A DNA stretch of 36,696 bases, from positions 1 to 36,696 of the forward strand of contig JAJTHB010000027.1 in NCBI GenBank assembly GCA_021299465.1, written 5' to 3'. The notes under the pieces were generated by a model. That model did not search any database. It worked only from the letters and a program-made list of their open reading frames with translations, and was not told the DNA's origin. Source of the stretch: Rickettsiales bacterium (lineage in GTDB: Bacteria; Pseudomonadota; Alphaproteobacteria; Rickettsiales; SXRF01). Position numbers and translations under genes: made by a program. The first letter of the stretch is position 1; every line of letters starts with the position of its first letter. Of the stretch, positions 20,066-27,679 are shown in pieces.

Positions 20066-21340
20066 ATGCCCATCGAAATTCTCATGCCCGCGCTTTCCCC
20101 CACCATGACTGAGGGCAACCTCGCCAAATGGAATGTGAAGGAAGGCGATAAAATCAAATCCGGCCAGGTGATCGCCGAGATTGAAACCGACAAGGCCACT
20201 ATGGAGGTGGAAGCGGTGGATGAGGGCGTGATCGGTAAGATTATGATTCCCGCCGGAACCGAAGCGGTGAAGGTGAACCAGCTGATTGCGCTGCTCCTTG
20301 AAGAGGGAGAAGATAAGAAGGTGCTTGATGGCTACCAGCCGAAAGCGGCGCTGGCAGCGCCTGCCAAGCCAGCAGAAAAACCGGCGGAGGCTCAGCAGGC
20401 TGCGCCAAGCGTGGGTGTTTCGCAGGTGGTTTCCGCTGCACCAATGGCCGCAACCGGCACGGGTGGGCGCGTATTTGCATCGCCGCTGGCGAAGCGCATT
20501 GCGGCGAATGAAGGTGTGCAGCTGCAGCTCGTGCAAGGTAGCGGGCCGCATGGCCGTGTGGTGAAAGAGGATGTGCTGAAATTTGTGCAGAGTGGCGGTG
20601 CGGCGAAAGGCCGTGTGGTGCGTTCTGCGGTGGAATTTACCAAGCAGCCCAACAATAATATGCGCAAGGTGATTGCGCGCAGGCTCACGGAATCAAAACA
20701 GACGGTGCCGCATTTCTACCTTTCGGTGGATTGCGAGCTGGATGCATTGATGGATGTGCGGAGGCAGATTAATTTCGATGCGGAGTCGCGCGCAGGCAAG
20801 GATAAAAAACCGGAATATAAACTCTCAGTGAATGATTTTATCATCAAGGCCTCGGCTCTGGCGCTGAAAAAAGTGCCGGCGGCAAACGCGTCGTGGACGG
20901 ATGAAGCGATTCTGCTTTATAACAACGTGGATATTTCGGTGGCGGTGGCGATTGATGGCGGCCTGATTACGCCGATTGTGAAGAACGCTGACCAGAAAAC
21001 AGTCATCACCATTTCAAACGAAATGAAAGACCTCGCTGCGCGCGCAAGGCAGAACAAGCTCGCGCCGGAAGAATTCCAGGGCGGTGGTTTTTCCATCTCC
21101 AACCTTGGCATGTATGGCATCAAGCATTTCTCGGCGATTGTGAATCCGCCGCAGGGCTGTATCCTCGCGGTTGGCGCGGGTGAAGAGCGCGTGGTGGTGA
21201 AACATGGCAAGATGGAAGCACGAAACCTGATGACGGTGACACTATCGGTGGATCACCGTGTGGTGGATGGTGCGGTGGGCGCGGAGTTTCTGCAGGCGTT
21301 TAAGCATTATGTCGAATCGCCTGTGTTGATGCTGATCTAG
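20066..21340 (+). CDS. pdhC: Pyruvate dehydrogenase E2 component (dihydrolipoamide acetyltransferase)
   Basis: PdhC (AceF-like) transfers the acetyl group from lipoate to CoA and forms the core of the complex. It has one N-terminal lipoyl domain with Lys43 in ETDKATMEVEAV, a Pro/Ala linker, an E3/E1-binding domain (VFASPLAKRIAANEG to GPHGRVVKEDVL, about residues 138-172), and a catalytic domain ending in DHRVVDGAVGAEFLQAF with the His and Asp of the active site. Length 424 fits a one-lipoyl form. It is preceded by a weak AAAGG site. An intergenic palindromic repeat follows. Confidence 0.97.
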   Translation: MPIEILMPALSPTMTEGNLAKWNVKEGDKIKSGQVIAEIETDKATMEVEAVDEGVIGKIMIPAGTEAVKVNQLIALLLEEGEDKKVLDGYQPKAALAAPAKPAEKPAEAQQAAPSVGVSQVVSAAPMAATGTGGRVFASPLAKRIAANEGVQLQLVQGSGPHGRVVKEDVLKFVQSGGAAKGRVVRSAVEFTKQPNNNMRKVIARRLTESKQTVPHFYLSVDCELDALMDVRRQINFDAESRAGKDKKPEYKLSVNDFIIKASALALKKVPAANASWTDEAILLYNNVDISVAVAIDGGLITPIVKNADQKTVITISNEMKDLAARARQNKLAPEEFQGGGFSISNLGMYGIKHFSAIVNPPQGCILAVGAGEERVVVKHGKMEARNLMTVTLSVDHRVVDGAVGAEFLQAFKHYVESPVLMLI

Positions 21341-21353
21341 GGGGATATTTCTA

Positions 21354-21457
21354 CTGCGGCGGCAAAACGCTTTGTTTTCTACGTTCCAAATCCTCACGTA
21401 GCGCTGCTACGCTGCGGTTTGGAGCCTCGAAACCTTCGCTTGTTTGCAGCGCCGCAG
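21354..21457. repeat. Three-tier palindromic element after pdhC
   Basis: This 104-bp element has nested inverted repeats: outer CTGCGGCG (21354-21361) with CGCCGCAG (21450-21457), middle TCCAAA (21385-21390) with TTTGGA (21418-21423), and inner CGTAGC (21397-21402) with GCTACG (21406-21411) around a three-base loop. It could fold into one long interrupted hairpin. No T-run follows, so it is more like a dispersed intergenic repeat than a terminator. An in-frame upstream extension of the next gene crosses it but is not credible as protein. Confidence 0.75.
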
Positions 21458-21490
21458 CGAAATAAAAATCAAGTGAGAAAGGCTAAAGAG

Positions 21491-21952
21491 ATGATGTACG
21501 GATTAAAAAAATTCTTATTCTTATTTGTGTTTTGCTTATTCCCATCTCTTGCTATTGCGCAAAATAACGCGCCAGACCCCAAACAAGCCCTCGCTGCGTG
21601 GACGAAAGCGGTGGAGACCGGCACGGTGGATCAGATCGTTGCGCTATATGACAAAGACGCAACCATGCTCTCGGCCTTTGCCCTTGATCCGCTGACCAGC
21701 CATGACCAGTTGCGTGGCTATTTCAGCAAAGTGGTGAAGGAGCCGAACCGCAAGGTGGATGTCACCAAGCAGGATGTGCGCGTGTTCGGCGATGTGGCGA
21801 TGAATACCGGTCTTTACAAGTTCTATTTTGAGCAGGACGGCGAGCCGCTGGAGCTACCCGCTCGATTTACCTTCGTATACAAGCTGAAAGACGGTCAGTG
21901 GAAGATTATCAGCCATCATTCCTCGCGCGTTCCAGGGGCTAAAGCGCAGTAG
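21491..21952 (+). CDS. Secreted NTF2-like (SnoaL/CaMKII-association type) protein
   Basis: The protein has a Sec signal peptide (MMYGLKKFLFLFVFCLFPSLAIA, cut before QNN) and then one NTF2-like domain: ALAAWTKAVETGTVDQIVALYDKDATMLS, then a strand pair around KVDVTKQDVRVFGDVAMNTG and the closing WKIISHHSSRVP. This matches the SnoaL/DUF4440/CaMKII-association-domain group of small alpha+beta cones; many bind small ligands, and no enzyme activity can be inferred. I chose ATG 21491; 21494 is also ATG. The next gene is a paralogue. Confidence 0.85.
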   Translation: MMYGLKKFLFLFVFCLFPSLAIAQNNAPDPKQALAAWTKAVETGTVDQIVALYDKDATMLSAFALDPLTSHDQLRGYFSKVVKEPNRKVDVTKQDVRVFGDVAMNTGLYKFYFEQDGEPLELPARFTFVYKLKDGQWKIISHHSSRVPGAKAQ

Positions 21953-22029
21953 TTGACTTTTTTGCTTGGTTATACTATCACCGCGCGGGTCTGAATAGAC
22001 CGGCTCATTAACCAGACAAAGGACAACTC

Positions 22030-22497
22030 ATGAGAATCCTGACCGCACTGCTAGCTGCAACCACCTTATCCGCTTGCTCGCATCATTATGATGATGCGAC
22101 CGATAAGGCTGCCGAAAACGCGCTGAACGCTTGGATAGCTGCGGTGGAAAGCAAGGATGTGAACCGCGTTGTGAAGCTCTATGATGATGATGCAGTGCTG
22201 CTGGCCACGTTTGGCGCGAAGCCGATTTTGACGCAGGAAGCGCGTGCCAATTATTTCAAAAATAAAATCTTCATTCACAAAGACTTGAAGGTGAAGGTCA
22301 ATGAGCTGCATACTGAGCGCGACGGCGATATCGCGCTGGCCAACGGCCTCTATACGTTCAGCTATAAGCAGGGTGGGCAGACCATCAAAATTCCTGCTCG
22401 TTTCAGCTTCGTGTTTGAAGAAGAAACTGAGGGTTGGGAGATTGAGGCTCATCACTCCTCTGTGGTGCCGCGTGAACCCTCACACGCCGTTAAGTAA
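22030..22497 (+). CDS. NTF2-like lipoprotein, paralogue of the preceding gene
   Basis: MRILTALLAATTLSAC is a lipoprotein signal with lipobox LSAC (Cys16). The mature domain aligns with the previous protein throughout: LNAWIAAVESKDVNRVVKLYDDDAVLLATFG, ANGLYTFSYK, KIPARFSFVFEEE and WEIEAHHSSVVP. The pair arose by duplication; one copy is predicted soluble in the periplasm and the other is lipid-anchored. The two residues after the lipid Cys are Ser-His, so outer-membrane sorting is likely (no Asp at +2). An intrinsic terminator follows 22 bases after the stop. Confidence 0.85.
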   Translation: MRILTALLAATTLSACSHHYDDATDKAAENALNAWIAAVESKDVNRVVKLYDDDAVLLATFGAKPILTQEARANYFKNKIFIHKDLKVKVNELHTERDGDIALANGLYTFSYKQGGQTIKIPARFSFVFEEETEGWEIEAHHSSVVPREPSHAVK

Positions 22498-22518
22498 TAT
22501 TCCCGCATAAAACGCGAA

Positions 22519-22549
22519 AGAGCCTTGCGAAAGCAGGGCTCTTTTTTTG
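22519..22549 (+). terminator. Intrinsic terminator ending the pdhABC-NTF2 block
   Basis: A 10-bp stem AGAGCCTTGC / GCAGGGCTCT (one G-T wobble) with a GAAA tetraloop is followed by seven T at 22542-22548. This is a strong rho-independent terminator. It separates pdhC and the NTF2-like genes from the toxin-antitoxin genes and lpdA downstream. Confidence 0.93.
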
Positions 22550-22557
22550 CCCTTGTG

Positions 22558-22586
22558 TTGACATTGTGACCATAATGTCATAACAT
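22558..22586 (+). promoter_or_regulatory. Promoter and palindromic operator of the toxin-antitoxin operon
   Basis: TTGACA at 22558-22563 is a perfect -35 box; TAACAT at 22581-22586, 17 bases later, is a fair -10 box. An inverted repeat TGACATT (22559-22565) / AATGTCA (22574-22580) covers the -35 and spacer, as expected of an autorepressor site. The start of transcription would be about 22593, after the first ATG (22587) and just before an in-frame ATG at 22596, so the mRNA may be leaderless or nearly so. Confidence 0.7.
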
Positions 22587-22865
22587 ATGGCCTTGATGAA
22601 TTATCGTTTCTCAGCAGCCAAAAATGCCCGCCTGAAGTTTGAGCGCGGCGTTAGCTTTGAGGATGCGATTTATGCTATTGAAAACGACCGCGTGCTTGAT
22701 GTGACAAGCCATCACAGTAAACAATACAGGCATCAGGAAATTTATATCGTGGACATTGATGGCTATGCTTATGTGGTGCCATTCGTAAGGGAAAAAGATG
22801 GTGTATTTCTAAAAACCATGTTTGCCAGCCGCGATATGACAAAACGCTATTTGAAGAAGGAGTGA
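22587..22865 (+). CDS. BrnT-like toxin of a type II toxin-antitoxin pair
   Basis: This 92-residue protein resembles the BrnT RNase toxin group: YRFSAAKNARLKFERGVSFEDAIYAI near the N-terminus, then a strand with QEIYIVDIDGYAYVVPFV and a final helix with SRDMTKRYLKKE near FLKTMFA. BrnT toxins cleave RNA in the cytoplasm and are blocked by a DNA-binding BrnA partner, which is encoded immediately downstream in the usual order. No ribosome binding site precedes either ATG 22587 or ATG 22596; the promoter position favours 22596 (residue 4) as the real start. Confidence 0.75.
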   Translation: MALMNYRFSAAKNARLKFERGVSFEDAIYAIENDRVLDVTSHHSKQYRHQEIYIVDIDGYAYVVPFVREKDGVFLKTMFASRDMTKRYLKKE

Positions 22866-22868
22866 ATC

Positions 22869-23201
22869 ATGCGCAAGAACCGAAATAAAAATCTCTCCAA
22901 ACATGTTCGCTATTCGAAACCAAACCGTGATCTTGACGGTGAGGATATGGAGATGCTTGAGGCAATTGAGCGTGGGGACGTCGAATTCAAGCGCATCAAG
23001 GACTACGATGCGTTTGTCAAAAAATCGAAGCAGGCCGCTAAAAATTATTTCAAAAAAAATGCGCGGGTGAGTTTTCGCATTTCCGAGGTGGATCTTGAAA
23101 ATGTGAAGCGTATGGCGGCCAATGAGGGCTTGCCTTACCAGACCTACCTGACTAGCATTATCCATAAACTGACCACAGGTCAGCTCAAACCGACTTACTG
23201 A
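22869..23201 (+). CDS. BrnA-like CopG-family antitoxin
   Basis: The 110-residue protein ends in a ribbon-helix-helix-like region: ARVSFRISEVDLENVKRMAANEG, then LPYQTYLTSIIHKLTTGQL, the common C-terminus of CopG/BrnA antitoxins. The N-terminal half is charged and would wrap the toxin. AAGGAG precedes the ATG, and only three bases separate it from the toxin gene. Family knowledge says such antitoxins bind a palindrome in their own promoter; an inverted repeat is present at 22559-22580. Confidence in the pair is good, but the exact family name is less sure. Confidence 0.78.
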   Translation: MRKNRNKNLSKHVRYSKPNRDLDGEDMEMLEAIERGDVEFKRIKDYDAFVKKSKQAAKNYFKKNARVSFRISEVDLENVKRMAANEGLPYQTYLTSIIHKLTTGQLKPTY

Positions 23202-23234
23202 TGCAGGATAGACTCATGATCAAGCAAGGTTTTT

Positions 23235-23804
23235 ATGAAACCTGAGCATTTCAAGACAGCGAGAAAACTGGCGCAAGATCTTTGTAATAAGAAAGTCCAT
23301 ACGCCTGCGGGCGAAGAATTTTTGTTGACAGATTTTATGGTAAGCGAGGCAGATAATATTGCTGAGCTTGAAAGTGAGCCTGATGATCTGTTAAAAGAGT
23401 ATGGACGAGTTGATATTGAAGATTTACTGCGCAGTAGCGCCGCCGCTTTGAAAGATTTTGCGGCAGACAAAAAAGTTGATCAAGAAAAGATTCTCAAATT
23501 GCCAGAGGTCTTTGATGCGCTATTGCAAGATGCGCTGGGTAGCGAGAATCAATGGAAAGAATATATAAGTCCTGAAAACGCCGCGCAAATTACCAATATC
23601 TTGAACAGAGAGGTTATTGATTTGAGTCATTTAGATGTTAAGAGCGTTGGCGATAGTGCTTCTTTCACAGAGGCTTTGCAATCAGAGGCTTCAAAGGAAT
23701 ATTTTGCTAGCCGCAAGTATCGACTTTCTTTGGAAGAAATTGCTTCTGAGGTGAAGTCATTTATTGATACCTACAAATCGGAACAAAGAGGAAGAAATCC
23801 ATGA
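23235..23804 (+). CDS. Hypothetical acidic protein between the antitoxin and lpdA
   Basis: These 189 residues are polar, acidic and mostly helical by composition, without a signal peptide or membrane segment. I recognise no family. It starts 33 bases after the antitoxin, and its stop overlaps the lpdA start by four bases (ATGA), so it is cotranslated with lpdA. Composition is more A+T-rich than lpdA, suggesting acquisition together with the toxin-antitoxin genes. A role with the dehydrogenase complex is only suggested by position. Confidence 0.75.
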   Translation: MKPEHFKTARKLAQDLCNKKVHTPAGEEFLLTDFMVSEADNIAELESEPDDLLKEYGRVDIEDLLRSSAAALKDFAADKKVDQEKILKLPEVFDALLQDALGSENQWKEYISPENAAQITNILNREVIDLSHLDVKSVGDSASFTEALQSEASKEYFASRKYRLSLEEIASEVKSFIDTYKSEQRGRNP

Positions 23805-25201
23805 CCGAACAGATCTTTGATGTGGTGATTGTGGGCGGTGGCCCGGGTGGTTATGTGGCGGCGATTCGCGCCAGCCAGCTGGGGATGAAAACGGCGCTCG
23901 TTGAGCGCGAGCATATGGGCGGCATCTGCCTTAACTGGGGGTGCATTCCGACCAAGGCGCTGCTGCGTTCCAGCGAGCTTTACCACACCATGAAGCATGC
24001 GGATGTGTATGGCTTATCGGCAAAAGATATTTCCTTTGACCTGAAGAAAGTGGTGGAGCGTTCACGCGGTGTCGCCGGGCAGCTTTCCAAGGGTGTTTCA
24101 GGCCTCATGAAAAAGAACAAAGTCACGGTGATTGACGGCCACGGCAAGCTGGCTGGCAAGGGTAAGCTTGTAGTGGAAAAAGACGGTAAAAAAGTGGCGG
24201 ATGTTTCGGCCAAGCATATCATTCTGGCGACCGGCGCGCGCGCGCGGGTGCTGCCGGGCTTGGAGCCGGATGGCAAGCTGGTCTGGACGTATAAGGAAGC
24301 AATGGTGCCAAGCGCGATGCCGAAATCGCTGCTGGTGGTGGGTAGCGGCGCCATTGGTATCGAGTTTGCCAGCTTCTACCGCTCCATGGGCGCGGAGGTA
24401 ACGGTGGTTGAAGTGCAGGATCGCATCCTGCCAGTGGAGGACGAAGAAATCTCGAAATTCGCGCACAAGGCGTTTGAAAAGCAGGGCATGAAGCTGATGA
24501 CTTCCGCCACGGTGAAGGCGCTGAAAAAAGGCAAGGATAACGTGACTGCAACCATTGAAGCAGGCGGCAAAAGTTCAGAGCTGACGTTTGACCGCGTGAT
24601 TATGGCGGTGGGGATTGTCGGCAATACTGAGAACCTTGGTCTGGAAGGAACTAAGGTGAAGGTGGAGAAGGGGCATATCGCAACTGATGGCTACGGTGCA
24701 ACCGGCGAGCCGGGCGTGTATGCGATCGGCGATGTGACCGGTGCGCCGTGGCTTGCGCACAAGGCATCGCATGAAGGCGTGATCTGCGTGGAAAAAATCG
24801 CAGGCGCAAAAGGTGTGCACCCGATGAAAAAAGAAAACATCCCGGGCTGCACCTATTGTCATCCGCAGGTCGCTTCAGTCGGCCTGACTGAAAAAGCCGC
24901 CAAAGAAAAATACAAAGACATCAAAGTCGGCCGGTTCCAGTTTATCGGCAACGGCAAGGCGATCGCGCTGGGCGAGCCGGAAGGGCTGATTAAAACTATC
25001 TTTGATGCGAAAACCGGTGAGCTGCTCGGCGCGCACATGATCGGCGCGGAAGTGACGGAAATGATTCAGGGCTACGCCATCGCCAAGGCCGGCGAGCTGA
25101 CCGAGGGCGAGCTGATGCACACCATCTTCCCGCACCCGACGCTATCGGAAATGATGCATGAAAGCGTGCTGGATGCGTATGGCCGCGTGATTCACATGTA
25201 A
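23801..25201 (+). CDS. lpdA: Dihydrolipoamide dehydrogenase (E3)
   Basis: LpdA reoxidises dihydrolipoate with FAD and NAD+, the E3 of the pyruvate and related dehydrogenase complexes. It shows the FAD fold VVIVGGGPGGYVAAIRA, redox Cys43 and Cys48 in GGICLNWGCIPTKALL, the NAD fold VVGSGAIGIEFASFY, YAIGDVTGAPWLAHKA and the C-terminal His-Glu pair in HPTLSEMMHESVLDAYG. Length 466 is normal. Its start overlaps the preceding hypothetical gene by four bases. A terminator lies between pdhC and this operon, so its expression probably depends on the toxin-antitoxin promoter. Confidence 0.98.
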   Translation: MTEQIFDVVIVGGGPGGYVAAIRASQLGMKTALVEREHMGGICLNWGCIPTKALLRSSELYHTMKHADVYGLSAKDISFDLKKVVERSRGVAGQLSKGVSGLMKKNKVTVIDGHGKLAGKGKLVVEKDGKKVADVSAKHIILATGARARVLPGLEPDGKLVWTYKEAMVPSAMPKSLLVVGSGAIGIEFASFYRSMGAEVTVVEVQDRILPVEDEEISKFAHKAFEKQGMKLMTSATVKALKKGKDNVTATIEAGGKSSELTFDRVIMAVGIVGNTENLGLEGTKVKVEKGHIATDGYGATGEPGVYAIGDVTGAPWLAHKASHEGVICVEKIAGAKGVHPMKKENIPGCTYCHPQVASVGLTEKAAKEKYKDIKVGRFQFIGNGKAIALGEPEGLIKTIFDAKTGELLGAHMIGAEVTEMIQGYAIAKAGELTEGELMHTIFPHPTLSEMMHESVLDAYGRVIHM

Positions 25202-25205
25202 GGGA

Positions 25206-25232
25206 CGCCTCGCCAGCATGCTGGCTAAGGCG
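25206..25232. repeat. Perfect palindrome after lpdA
   Basis: GCCAGCATGCTGGC (25212-25225) is a perfect 14-bp palindrome, bracketed by CGCC (25206-25209) and GGCG (25229-25232). There is no T-run. A second weak hairpin, AGCCC/GGGCT, is at 25246-25266. These could be transcript-end hairpins or remnants of an intergenic repeat. The rest of the gap to 25341 is A+T-rich and must carry the promoter of the next gene. Confidence 0.5.
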
Positions 25233-25341
25233 ATTTCATCCTCTAAGCCCTTAAGGCGTAGGGGCTCCATTTGCCCGACTTAAGAGATTATTAAGTGCTG
25301 TTATGTTAGGATTATGCCCTTAAAATCAGGGTCATTTTTTG

Positions 25342-26331
25342 ATGCTGCCTAACAAACAAAACGGCTTCTCACTGATTGAGCTCAGCATTGTGATGTTGAT
25401 CATCGCGTTGGTCGCAGCTGGTGGGCTTACCATGCTGGTTAAATCGCTTGAGAGAAATCAGTTTAAGCTTACTGAGTTCAGGATGCAGACCATCCAGAAA
25501 GCTCTGCTTGATTATCGAAAAACATTTAATCGATTACCATGCCCAGCGGACGCGACATTGGCGCTGACCGATGCTAATTTTGCTGTCGAAGCGGCTAATC
25601 CTGGGCGTTGTACAGGCGGTACGCCTGCTGCTACTTATAGCAGGACAGAGACGCTAACTCCTTTCAACTTTACTAATACTTCTCCCACAGTAACTGGATC
25701 TACCTCACAGCTTTTAGCGGGGATGTATATTGCACATACCAGCATTAGCGGTGATGGCACTACAATACGCAGTATTGATAGTGCTACCCAGTTTACTATG
25801 GCGACAACGGCTGATGCGACTAGCGCAGGCGTGACAATAACCTGGCAATATATCAGCATGGGGATGGTGCCAACCAAAGCCTTGGGTTTGCCTGATGATT
25901 TTGCAGTCGATGGTTGGGGGCGGAGATTCTCATATGTCGTGTTTTCTCCGGCTACTGCCTCAAATAACTTTACCAAGGCTTTTTCTGCGATGCCTATAAG
26001 TTATGCGCCTACTTCAGGTAGTTCAATTAGTGTGAATAGTGACCTGAGTGTATCCAAAGTTGACGATGTGCTTTATGCAGTGATCAGCCACGGTAAAAAT
26101 GGTCATGGCGGTTTCCCAAGAAATGGTGGATCTGCAAGGTTTAATGCGGGTTCTGTGAATAGCTTTGAGCAGTTTAATTGTGGCTGTGATAGTACAGCAA
26201 ATTTGACTTCAAATGTGTTCAGCAGAATTATTCAGCGCCTTCCCAGTGAAAATCCTACAAACAGGCTCGATTCATTTGATGATCTTGTTGTTTTTGGCAC
26301 AAGGCAGGATTTGCGCACGTCAATGGAATAG
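25342..26331 (+). CDS. Type IV prepilin-like protein
   Basis: MLPNKQNG-FSLIELSIVML is a short leader with a prepilin peptidase site after Gly8, Glu at +5, and a hydrophobic helix through about residue 34. The long remainder (about 295 residues) is predicted periplasmic, with Cys in LPCPADA, GRCTGG and FNCGCDS. It resembles minor pilins or type II secretion pseudopilins and is a relative of the protein at 2343-3197 (shared N-terminal pattern only). ATG 25342 is chosen; TTG at 25339 is in frame, and AGGG at 25328-25331 is the likely ribosome site. No pilus assembly genes adjoin. Confidence 0.82.
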   Translation: MLPNKQNGFSLIELSIVMLIIALVAAGGLTMLVKSLERNQFKLTEFRMQTIQKALLDYRKTFNRLPCPADATLALTDANFAVEAANPGRCTGGTPAATYSRTETLTPFNFTNTSPTVTGSTSQLLAGMYIAHTSISGDGTTIRSIDSATQFTMATTADATSAGVTITWQYISMGMVPTKALGLPDDFAVDGWGRRFSYVVFSPATASNNFTKAFSAMPISYAPTSGSSISVNSDLSVSKVDDVLYAVISHGKNGHGGFPRNGGSARFNAGSVNSFEQFNCGCDSTANLTSNVFSRIIQRLPSENPTNRLDSFDDLVVFGTRQDLRTSME

Positions 26332-26383
26332 CGTGGCACGTTAATTGCTGCTTCTAGGCCGTTTCATCATTTAGGAGATGGCC

Positions 26384-27061
26384 ATGAACTCAGTCTCAAA
26401 CAATTATCAATCCCTGTTTGTTTTAAAAACCTCGGCTGCACAGCAAGGCCAGAGCGCATCAAAAAACACTGCGTTTCTCAATATTCAGGGTGACAGCGCC
26501 GATAACCAGAACAAACCGGCCGAACGCAAGGTGAATCTGGAGAGCGGCATTGCTAAGGTTTCCATTCCGACAGAGTTGCTGGTTCAGGAAAAAACCCAGT
26601 CCATAGCTCAGCCAACCCTTGCGGGATCTGTGGTTGCGGTTGCCAATGAGGTTGCGCCAGAGCCTGAACCTATGACATGGGCTCAGGCATGGAGAAAAGG
26701 GTGGGATGCGCTGGTTGATGCATCAAAGCAAATGAGAGAGATTGCAGCAAAAGCTGCGAACCCTGATATTTCAGCCGCTGAGCGCGCAGAGCTGAGCACC
26801 AAGTTTCGTGCGGTGGCCGATGGCGTGATTGCTTATGGCAAAGACCTTTTTGACGCGGTGAAGGACCAGCTTGATCCAGGCCAGGTACGAAACTGGCAGC
26901 ACGCTTTCAGCGATAGGAACCTTGGTATTCAGGGTAAGGGCGCAGTGCTGGAATCACAGCGAGACGCAGAGGTGGCGCTGAAGCAGCTTGACCGCACCGT
27001 TTCTCGCTTTGAGCGCTATAATAAGTGGATGCAGAACTATCACCAGGCTAGAGGCTGGTAG
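26384..27061 (+). CDS. Hypothetical protein, 225 residues
   Basis: I recognise no family. The first 95 residues are polar, rich in Gln, Ser, Asn and Ala, and probably disordered. The C-terminal half (from about residue 95, MTWAQAWRKGWDALVDASKQ) is predicted helical, with coiled-coil-like spacing near the end. There is no signal peptide. ATG 26384 is chosen because AGGAG at 26373-26377 is six bases ahead; ATG 26378 directly abuts that site. The C-terminus overlaps the convergent COQ9-family gene by 14 bases. Confidence 0.7.
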   Translation: MNSVSNNYQSLFVLKTSAAQQGQSASKNTAFLNIQGDSADNQNKPAERKVNLESGIAKVSIPTELLVQEKTQSIAQPTLAGSVVAVANEVAPEPEPMTWAQAWRKGWDALVDASKQMREIAAKAANPDISAAERAELSTKFRAVADGVIAYGKDLFDAVKDQLDPGQVRNWQHAFSDRNLGIQGKGAVLESQRDAEVALKQLDRTVSRFERYNKWMQNYHQARGW

Positions 27062-27665
27062 CGCGTTTTGAGAGCTGTTCAAACCAGCTCTTTGCGCGAT
27101 ATTTTGCTTTTTCAATCTGCATCACATCCGCAATGCGGCGATCCAGAAACTGCCATGTGGCGAAGTGGCCTGCGCTGGTGTCGTTCAGCCAGTAAAGCGT
27201 GGTGGAGGTTAGCACACCGCCGAGCAGCAGCCGTTTAGTGTAGAAATTAAAATCGGTGGATGTATCGCCGATGGCGCGCCACATCTCGTCAACGGTATGA
27301 TAGAGCGAGCTGAGCGCATGGCTGGCATGAAGCGGCAGGGTTTGTAGCGCGATCGCACGGCGCAGTGCTTCTTTATGGCCTTCCTGCGGTTCCAACCATA
27401 GCCGCACGCAAAGTGCTGCGCGCTCGCGGATTTTCATGCTCTCTAAATGATAGGCGGAGAGCGCCTGAAGCATCTGGCTATCCATCAGCAGGAAATAGGT
27501 GTCTACGGCCTCGATGGCTCCATTCGGAAAAACACGAATCGCATCGGTTTTTTTATAGCCAGCTTCTAGAGCGGCCTTGCTCAATACAGATTGTGTCCAG
27601 CCTTCAAACGCGACATGGGGAAGGGCGCGGGTGATAATGTCTCTTGCGGCTTTGATTTTATCCAT
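27048..27665 (-). CDS. COQ9-family protein
   Basis: COQ9 proteins bind lipids and support the Coq7 hydroxylation step of ubiquinone synthesis in mitochondria and alphaproteobacteria. The family pattern is clear in the C-terminal half: HTVDEMWRAIGDTSTDFNFYTKR, LLGGVLTSTTLYWLNDTS and TWQFLDRRIADVMQIEK. The N-terminal part has a TetR-like helical start. Length 205 is typical. It lies 14 bases after the PAS-kinase gene on the same strand, so the two may be cotranscribed. Confidence 0.88.
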   Translation of the reverse strand: MDKIKAARDIITRALPHVAFEGWTQSVLSKAALEAGYKKTDAIRVFPNGAIEAVDTYFLLMDSQMLQALSAYHLESMKIRERAALCVRLWLEPQEGHKEALRRAIALQTLPLHASHALSSLYHTVDEMWRAIGDTSTDFNFYTKRLLLGGVLTSTTLYWLNDTSAGHFATWQFLDRRIADVMQIEKAKYRAKSWFEQLSKRATSL

Positions 27666-27679
27666 GCCACGAAAATAGC

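Noticed and set aside
21419-21490. N-terminal extension of the NTF2-like gene through the palindromic repeat
   Set aside because: It would hide the obvious signal peptide that begins at 21491.
25206-25266. Terminator after lpdA
   Set aside because: Hairpins are present but no T-run follows.
26384-27061. Flagellin-like protein
   Set aside because: A short stretch near residues 120-140 weakly recalls flagellin helices, but conserved terminal domains are absent.
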